Assembly: GCA_025403435.1 (NCBI GenBank)
Contig: CM046341.1
Coordinates: 22,033,460-22,097,459 of the forward strand
Origin: Artocarpus heterophyllus
Taxonomy: Eukaryota > Streptophyta > Magnoliopsida > Rosales > Moraceae
Length of the DNA stretch: 64,000 nt
Reading direction: 5' to 3'
Position numbers and translations under genes: made by a program. The notes beneath the pieces are model-generated. The model was not told the origin of the DNA and ran no database searches. It saw only the letters and a list, made by a program, of their open reading frames with translations. Positions 57,270-64,000 of this stretch are shown piece after piece (position 1 is the first letter of the stretch; each line of letters opens with the position of its first letter).

Positions 57270-59455
57270 TGTAACGCCCCGAAATTAATTAAGTTATATT
57301 AGAATGTAAAATGGTGGATTAGTGTACCATAATGAATATTTTAAACTTAAGTTGATCATTTGGTGAAATTTTGAATTCAAAGTTGTTTTTATTATTTTAA
57401 TGATTTCTGATTGTTTCTAATTGTTTTAAATTGTTATTTTGAATTTTGAAACAAAACAATTTGTCAAATACCAAGTTTGTCTCATTTGAAAATGGTGTGC
57501 CGCACACTGTTTTCTTGCAGCAAAACCATCTCTCTTTCTCTATTTATTTTCCCCTCCCCCTCTCTTCCTCTCATTCACTGTCTCAGCTCTCTCTCTCATC
57601 TTTCTCACTCTCTCTACCGTCTCTCTCTTTCCCTCTCTTCCTTTCTCAAATTTTTGAGTGAAAAAGGTGAGCCCAAGCTTTGGTGTAATGGATTGGAGGC
57701 TCAAGAACGTAATTAAGCAACCAAAAACACGATTCAAAGCTTAATCCAAGGTTAGTTTTCAAATTTTCAAAACTTTTTCAAATTTTTTATTTTTCTTGTA
57801 TTTTGAAATTTAAGCTTATTTGAACTTAGAAAACCTTTGATCTAGGTAAGGGAAACTTAGAACAACCAGAATCTAAGCTTTGTTTGAAGAAAAACAAATT
57901 CGAATCAAGATTTTTTATTTCCCCATTTTTCACCATTTTTGGATTTTCTTGGATTTTGCATGCAAATCTTGTTTAAATGAGTTTAAAAGTATCCTATTAT
58001 GTTTTTCTATCATCTATGATTGATTTTCATGCCTGAGAACTGAGAAAAACAAGTTGAAATGAGGATTGGGGCTCGAGAGGGCGAGAACCCGTGCCTGGAA
58101 AATTTTGAAATTTTCCAATTCAGTAGGCCAAACTTTGTGTTTGGTAGGCCGGATTCATGGGTTCGGTAGGCCAGATTCATACGTCCGATAGGCCAAACCT
58201 GGAAAAAGTTTGGCCGACCGGACCTATTCTTTGGCCGAACCAGGGTGACCGACAGGCCAACTGAGCTTAATGAAATTTTGTAATTTTTCATCCGTTTTTA
58301 CTGTTTTAAAGCCCGATTGAAATCTCAACTTTATAAAATGATTTTATTAATACAAATGGCACACTAGGACACCATAAAATAGTTTAGCAACGTAAGATAT
58401 CTTAAACTAGATACTGATAGACCTAGTTTTTATTTAAGGTCGTTCGTGGTTCCACAAAGCTAACGTATAGCGGACGGGGATTACGGTGTGGGACATCGAC
58501 ATGAGTATTAAGGTAGGACTTCTACCTTTTTTTTTTTTGGTAACCCAGTTTCAAATGATTTTGGCCTTAAAAAGGGTTTTTATCAAAGTGTTTTCAACGG
58601 TTGTTTGAAAAAGGAAATTTTATCGATTATTTTATAAATCGTGGATTGAGGTGAATTTCATAATGAACTCCATAACGAATGTAAATGAAAATACATGGTT
58701 CATGGGTTTTAAATAATGATAGAAAGGAATATAAGAGTATGATGCCATATCAGAGATCGGGTCGTATAGCGTACGACTTTGAGGCAGGTCCCGAAACCCA
58801 GCTGGGGCACTACGGTGGTGTTATACATATGGTTTGCCCAGAAAAAAAAATGATGTTCTTTCTGGTCGACCAATAAACTGTTTTTTTTTTTTTTTTGTAA
58901 GATTGATTTTGTTCAATATTATTTATTCAAGTCTTTTCTTAAGTAATTTCTTGAATAATGGAATTTCTTTTTAAAATTTTATGTTTCTTAAAATACAGTC
59001 CTACTAAGCCTTTCGCTCACATTTTATTTATTTTCAAACTTTCCCCCCCCTTAGGTGGATTTCAACTTAGCTTCAGAAAGGATTCCACAGACAAGACTCA
59101 GGAGCAATAGAAGGACCTAGTAGGTTATTTAAATTATAATATCAAGGCATGTAACATTTTAATTTTCTCTTTACTTGGACTGTGGTTGTAATATTATATT
59201 GTCAATACTATGTGTGTGCACAAGATGTTGGTCAATAGGACTCATTCTCGTTCCTTTTATTTCTTTGTACTCTTTAATTATTTACTTGACATTCTTCTTT
59301 GTTCAATTGTTATCAATGCTTGTTTTAAAAAGGGCCTTTAAAATTTTTCATATTTTCATAATTAATTTAAATGCTTAAACTTACATTTCACTAAAATTCC
59401 TATTAATTAGCTTAATAGACCCGCCACGTCACCTCTCATACTTCGGGGTGTGACA
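57270..59455 (+). repeat. LTR3 of the array
   Basis: 2,186 bp, TGTAACGCCCCG ... GGGGTGTGACA. The motif cluster at 58067-58266 is rearranged relative to LTR1/2, and many C-to-T type changes are present. The most diverged of the three in its 3' part. Confidence 0.9.
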
Positions 59456-62400
59456 ACTTCTACTAGTCTTTTAGAAGAATATTGACTACATAATGTTAGG
59501 CACATGGCATATATATGTTGAAAGAATATTATAATGTTCTATCGAAACGAAAGAAGATTATAATAATTCTATGCAACTGTATGATAAAATGTACTATAAA
59601 ATCTGTATAAAATTTTATTAGTTTTAAATATGCTTTTACTCTATATATTTTGAGCAAATTTAACGTTTCAAAACATGTAACATTTTTAAGAAAATTCAAT
59701 ATAAAGCTCTAAAAATTATAGAAAAAAAAAATCAAAGTTCTATGATAAGTAGAGCTGTTGATGACAACCTCAATGATCAGAAAATGTTTTTGTTTAAATC
59801 AAGATAATAAATGGGCCAAATATATGAGAATCAATTGTATCAACTACACAATTTGTGAACATGTGGTTGCTGATAACAGGACCGATGAACTTACTTAGTA
59901 CAACCTTTAACACTATACATTTTTTATTATATATTGTGCACTTTTAATCTCCTATCATTTCTTTCGTTTACGATGCTCGACGACGTTTGATATTCTTGCT
60001 ATGGTCCTAGCATACGTTTGCCTTTTGTGATCTCAGGACGTGCTAGAGACATATCACTTGTTCAGGTCCCAGCACATTTTTGGCTTTTTAACGTTCTTCT
60101 TTTGACTTTAAAAAGACTGTCCAACAGTGTTCATGCTCGATATTTGGTGTATCTTTTTAGGTGTTCGTGGAGCCCAATTTAGGTGTTCGTGGAGCCCAAT
60201 ACACACTAATTATTAAAGATACTTTCAAATTTACAAGTGGATTCGGTTGTTTGTCCTAGTCCTGCTTTCCAGTCTGCCACTATTTCCTAATTGCTTACCG
60301 ATAAGGTTGTTATCCACATGCATATGACCTGTCCAACTTTAAAGGGTGAGCCCTTTTTCACATGCAAAATAATCACGAGAAACGTGTTTCACCCAACATG
60401 CAAAAACAAAACACAAAAGGCTTTAGACGTCACCTAAGCTTTGGAGCCACGTTTATGTGTAGCTAAAGGTAACTTCAAACTATTGCTGCATTCATTATTG
60501 AATTTGGATCATAAATAATAACTAAGCCATATCTATAAAAACGTTGAAAAGAAAAAAAAGAAAAAACTAGTCAACAAATAAACAAAAAAAGGAGTTTATT
60601 TCTCTTCATTTTTAAAAAATTGTTTTTTTTAGTGTTAAAGTCAAACAACCTCTTAGAGTAATAAATCATTGGATTTAGAGTTTTGATAAAATGTGCACTC
60701 ATAAATTAATGCTAGATATGATCAACTGCTCTTATTATTGAATTTGGGCTTAGAAGAGTTGTCAAAAAAATATTTTAAATTTCTCCTTATATAACCACCC
60801 ATTTAAGGTTAGGGTACATATAAAAATGAAGAATAAGTTTCATGAATGCACTTGGAAAGGAAATATTTATTGAGAAATTATATTATTTATGAAGGTCATG
60901 TTTGATAAATAATATTAAGGATTAATATTTTAGAGGATTGTAACGAGTTTTTCTTAGTTTAAAATATATTGTAAACGAATTTTCTATTGAGATAAATTAG
61001 AAAAAAATTAAATGCAACAAAATTAAAATTACATAAGATATTAAGGGGCACAACAAGAATAATGAAAAGGACAAAAGGACGTGATCTCCATCGGCATCTA
61101 GTGTGAAAGGAAAAAAAATAATAAAAGGAAGATGATATATGATTGACGAAAATAGTTAAAAAGAAAAGATTAATAGGCCATATCTTTAAAAAAAAAAAAA
61201 AGTTTAATAGGCCATTTGGAAATGTAGTTCATACAATAAAATTGTAGTATAATACAACTTTTATACAATATTTTCTCTTATAAAATTTAAATTTGAAATC
61301 AACTTTTGATTTAAACTTTTGGTTTGAACTACGTTCTCAAACGGAAAAAAATATATATATAACAAAAGAATCACGAGAAAGGAAGAAAGCCGTATATGCC
61401 TCTCTTTCAACCAAAATGAAATGTGGGATATATATTGTCATGGTGCGCTCGCCCCATTTTATTACTTTGTGACCAATTTGTATTGTGTCAAATTTTTGAA
61501 ACTTTTTGAAATAAATATCAAGTTTTGAATATTTATAATAAACAGCAGTCCAATAAAAGTTTTTTTATACTCACAGTAAGTAGATAAGCAAAAAATATTT
61601 TTATTGAGCAAATTTTTTATTTACCGCTAATCACTATAAATAATTTTAAAACTTGCAATTTACTTCAATAAGTTTTAAAATGTCACATTGACTAAAAAAA
61701 AAAAGAATTATCGAAGACCCTAAAGCCGACTCAACCAAACAACCACACAAGCGACCCATTTGGCCTTTAATTTGCTGGCTAATATTGCCTTCGGCCTTTA
61801 ATTTTTAATTTTTTATTTTATTTACAAAGGGTATAATTTGTAAGAGGAATATTTTTGTATTCAAACTTGTGTTCTGATTACCTAAATCCCTAAAGGAGTC
61901 AAGACTTGTTTCATTAGGAATCAATATGTAAATATAATATTTCAGATAGGCGTCCCTTTACAAATATTTTTTAATTTATTTTTTTACCCTTGAGAAAATT
62001 TAAAAAAAAAACAATTAAGAGATATTAATTGTAAGCATTGATATATAGTGTATTAATCTGCATGTAAAGATTTATGCATCTAGATCAAAACTACATATTT
62101 TCTTTCATTAATTTCGCAGTTTACAACTAAAATCCTATGATTGAAAGTTTTAGTTACAACAAAAATTAAACTAAAAGTTGTGACTAAATACATATTAGTC
62201 ACAATAAAATCTTTGTTTTTTTCTAAAATTGTTGTGACTAAAAGTCCAGTTTCCTGTAGTATATACTATTGATATTGTTTTTTCCTTATTCAGGTTATAA
62301 TTTTGTTCTTAATTGTGCGCCCACTGGATTGAAATTCTCTCTCTCACTGAACACTAACAAACCGTAAAATGAATGATTAAATAAACTGTACAGGGAGAAT

Positions 62401-62963
62401 CACTCTTATCCTTATCATAATGTCATCAATACCTTACCCTTCTAGTTAATTTTTTTTTAAAAGAGTTTATTTTCTTTCAGTCATCGTGATTATAATAAAT
62501 ATCCAAAATCAAATTGAAATATTCTCTGTTTTTAAAACCTTATTGAACCAATATAGTATTTCTTAAACTTTTTTTAAATTTAACCGACCGGTCAAAGAAT
62601 TATTTATACTTGTTTCAGTTGGATTGTTTTCTGTATGTAAAATTGGATGAACTACGCACACTTATGAACAATAAATGATGCATGTAGTTTACTCTAACGT
62701 ACATTTGTAAATATATTTTTGTTCTTTCGTTTTGTTTTTTTTTTTTGGTTTTTTTGTTTTTTTATTTTTTTTTGTTTTTTTTTTGTGTGTGTGTTTTAAG
62801 AGCACAAAGGATATCAAATGCAAATATCCGTCAGAATTAACCGTATGCTAGGAGAGCCCAACCTTAAAACGTGCACAACGGGTGGGTGGGAGATTTAAAT
62901 CTCCACACTAAAAACACGAATATATAATTGTTAGGTAAGACAGATAGACACCTTTAACTAGGC
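59456..62963. other. Intergenic region and upstream region of the Kunitz gene
   Basis: AT-rich with no gene. Holds an exact 22-bp tandem duplication (60157-60200), and near 62100-62262 decayed repeats of GTTGTGACTAA-type words ending in CCTGTAGTA, perhaps an old CACTA-like end. A T-rich tract interrupted by G lies at 62728-62796. Confidence 0.4.
60157..60200 (+). repeat. Exact 22-bp tandem duplication
   Basis: TTAGGTGTTCGTGGAGCCCA plus AT, twice without change or gap. Confidence 0.95.
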
Positions 62964-62971
62964 TATAAATA
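62964..62971 (+). promoter_or_regulatory. TATA box of the Kunitz inhibitor gene
   Basis: TATAAATA in the context GGCTATAAATACAAG, 66 bp upstream of the start codon's leader end. Transcription would start near 62995. The short 5' UTR is C-rich (ACACCCCCCCTCCCC) and then a run of A directly before the ATG. Confidence 0.75.
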
Positions 62972-63036
62972 CAAGCTTTGTTGTAGTCATTTCCACACAA
63001 AAACACCCCCCCTCCCCTCCCCAAAAAAAAAAAAAA

Positions 63037-63747
63037 ATGGAAGCCACCACTTTCTTCACATTTTCCATCCTTTTCCTTTCCTTCGCACCGAAATTAGGAG
63101 AGCCTGCGAGGCCCAGCCGCGGCATTCTGCCTCCTGCAGTTGTCGATATATCGGGAAACAAAGTCCGAAAGGGCGAATATTATGATTTGTTGGCTTGGCC
63201 TAACATCATAGGAGTAGCCTCCACCATTTCACCACTCGTTGAAAAAAACGGAACCTGTTGGGTTCAACACAAAGTCCAACTACTTTCAAATATTACAGCA
63301 CGAAGTGTTCCAGTAACATTTTCGCCTATCCTACCCGACGAAGGCAATATTATCCGAGAGTCTACCGCTCTCAACATCGATTTCGGAGAGGCAGGTCTCC
63401 CATATGTATGTGAAGACTCATTGTGGAGGGTGATTTATCATCCCGACCAAGTCTTCGGACAACAGTTTGTGGTTGTTGGTACCATGTCTGGGTTTACCAG
63501 TCACGGTTATTTCAAAATAGAAACAGCTTCCATATATCCTAGGCGTGACTACAAGCTTCTATTTTGCCCTCTCCTAGAGTCTGACTCTTTGCAGCACTCA
63601 TTTGATGATGATTGCCTCATAGTTGGAATCTTTGCGGATGACGAAAGAACTGGGCGTCTGGCTATGGGTGGTACTCCAGTACCATTTGCACTCAGGCACC
63701 ATGCAAAACTCCAGGGTGATCAGCACATTCAAATGAGCGTTTCATAA
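63037..63747 (+). CDS. Kunitz-type (STI family) protease inhibitor, intronless
   Basis: 236 residues, intact, single exon as usual for plant Kunitz inhibitors; somewhat longer than the typical 200-220. A hydrophobic N-terminus (about 1-20) looks like a signal peptide for secretion or vacuolar targeting. The Kunitz signature is PPAVVDISGNKVRKGEYYD (32-50). Four Cys at 74, 125, 177 and 193 fit the two disulfides of the family. Beta-trefoil landmarks: VPVTFSPIL (91-99), the reactive-loop region EGNIIRESTALNIDF (102-116), SLWRVI (128-133), GYFKIE (157-162), YKLLFCP (172-178). N-glycosylation sequons at N71 and N85. The P1 residue cannot be fixed from sequence; Ile-Ile-Arg-Glu-Ser resembles miraculin-like members. 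The ATG at 63037 is the first after the TATA box and has a good context (AAAATGGAA). Likely defence against insect or pathogen proteases; specificity unknown. Confidence 0.93.
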   Translation: MEATTFFTFSILFLSFAPKLGEPARPSRGILPPAVVDISGNKVRKGEYYDLLAWPNIIGVASTISPLVEKNGTCWVQHKVQLLSNITARSVPVTFSPILPDEGNIIRESTALNIDFGEAGLPYVCEDSLWRVIYHPDQVFGQQFVVVGTMSGFTSHGYFKIETASIYPRRDYKLLFCPLLESDSLQHSFDDDCLIVGIFADDERTGRLAMGGTPVPFALRHHAKLQGDQHIQMSVS

Positions 63748-64000
63748 TTAGTCAAAACGAAACTTCACTTCTTCCATGTTATAGTAAATGCATCTAATAT
63801 CATATGTATATGTATCTATATTATCTTAAATTAAATAAGGAAGAAGGTAATATTTTCTGGTATTAAACTAAACGGTATAATTATTGTGTGATATTTTGTT
63901 ACTTTTTACATTATTTACAGTTTTTTTAATAGAAATATATTTTAAATAAAAAAAAATACAAATGCCAATACTAACTTATACAACCTCAAATTATAGGACA
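63748..64000 (+). other. 3' flank of the Kunitz gene
   Basis: AT-rich; AATAAG near 63834 and AAATAAAAAAAA near 63943 are possible polyadenylation signals. No further gene before the window ends. Confidence 0.4.

Larger units (their letters stand above)
50361..59455 (+). mobile_element. Tandem gag-only Gypsy derivative: LTR-INT-LTR-INT-LTR
   Basis: Three LTRs of about 2.13-2.19 kb (50361-52490, 53790-55970, 57270-59455) alternate with two internal regions of exactly 1,299 bp (52491-53789, 55971-57269). The period from LTR2 to LTR3 is 3,480 bp. Each internal region starts with a primer-binding-like site, carries a decayed gag and a pol tail, and ends in the polypurine tract. LTR and internal sequence show it is a deletion derivative of the family of the 36-45 kb Gypsy element. 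Outer flanks ATTAC and ACTTC match at three of five bases, so a target duplication is uncertain. Confidence 0.9.

Noticed and set aside
50356..59460. Perfect target duplication for the tandem array
   Set aside because: Flanks ATTAC and ACTTC match only at three of five bases; not claimed as a duplication.
60157..60200. Regulatory meaning of the 22-bp tandem duplication upstream of the Kunitz gene
   Set aside because: Nearly 3 kb from the TATA box and without a known motif; recorded only as a repeat.

Overview
The window is plant nuclear DNA: AT-rich, dominated by nested LTR retrotransposons and DNA transposons, with two pieces of ordinary plant genes. The species cannot be named from the sequence; an angiosperm is indicated by a FLOWERING LOCUS T-like exon, a Kunitz-type inhibitor gene and typical plant Copia, Gypsy, hAT and CACTA families.

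Layout. 1-4.2 kb: non-coding, with a G-rich block and short repeats. 4.2-9.9 kb: a pile of broken elements (LINE RNase H end, Copia-type LTR piece, hAT transposase C-terminus, 3' end of a Copia element). 10.2-11.0 kb: a foldback element. 11.2-29.0 kb: a non-coding LTR retrotransposon (2.4-kb LTRs, target duplication CTCGG) into which a 9.6-kb Copia element (target duplication ACTTT, minus orientation) has inserted. 29.86-30.09 kb: the last exon of an FT-like gene. 30.3-33.0 kb: a CACTA-type palindromic MITE split by a solo LTR. 35.6 kb: a second MITE of the same family. 36.0-45.0 kb: a full-length Gypsy element (target duplication ATTTA, minus orientation) with decayed gag-pol. 45.9-48.0 kb: remnants of CACTA transposons. 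49.2 kb: another foldback. 50.4-59.5 kb: a tandem LTR-internal-LTR-internal-LTR array of a gag-only derivative of the Gypsy family. 63.0-63.7 kb: an intact, intronless Kunitz-type inhibitor gene with its own TATA box.

The Gypsy and Copia reading frames are broken mainly by stops that fit C-to-T change, as expected for methylated, silenced elements. The only apparently intact coding units are the Kunitz gene and the FT-like exon. Main points for a second look: (1) a series of stem-loops with the same apical box in the Copia 5' leader; (2) clusters of a short CGGCAGGCCGA-type inverted repeat shared by otherwise unrelated Copia and Gypsy elements; (3) a tandem array whose middle LTR is visibly a crossover product of the outer two; (4) a gag/integrase-tail fusion made by deletion between 13-base direct repeats; (5) the isolated FT exon 4 next to TE masses.
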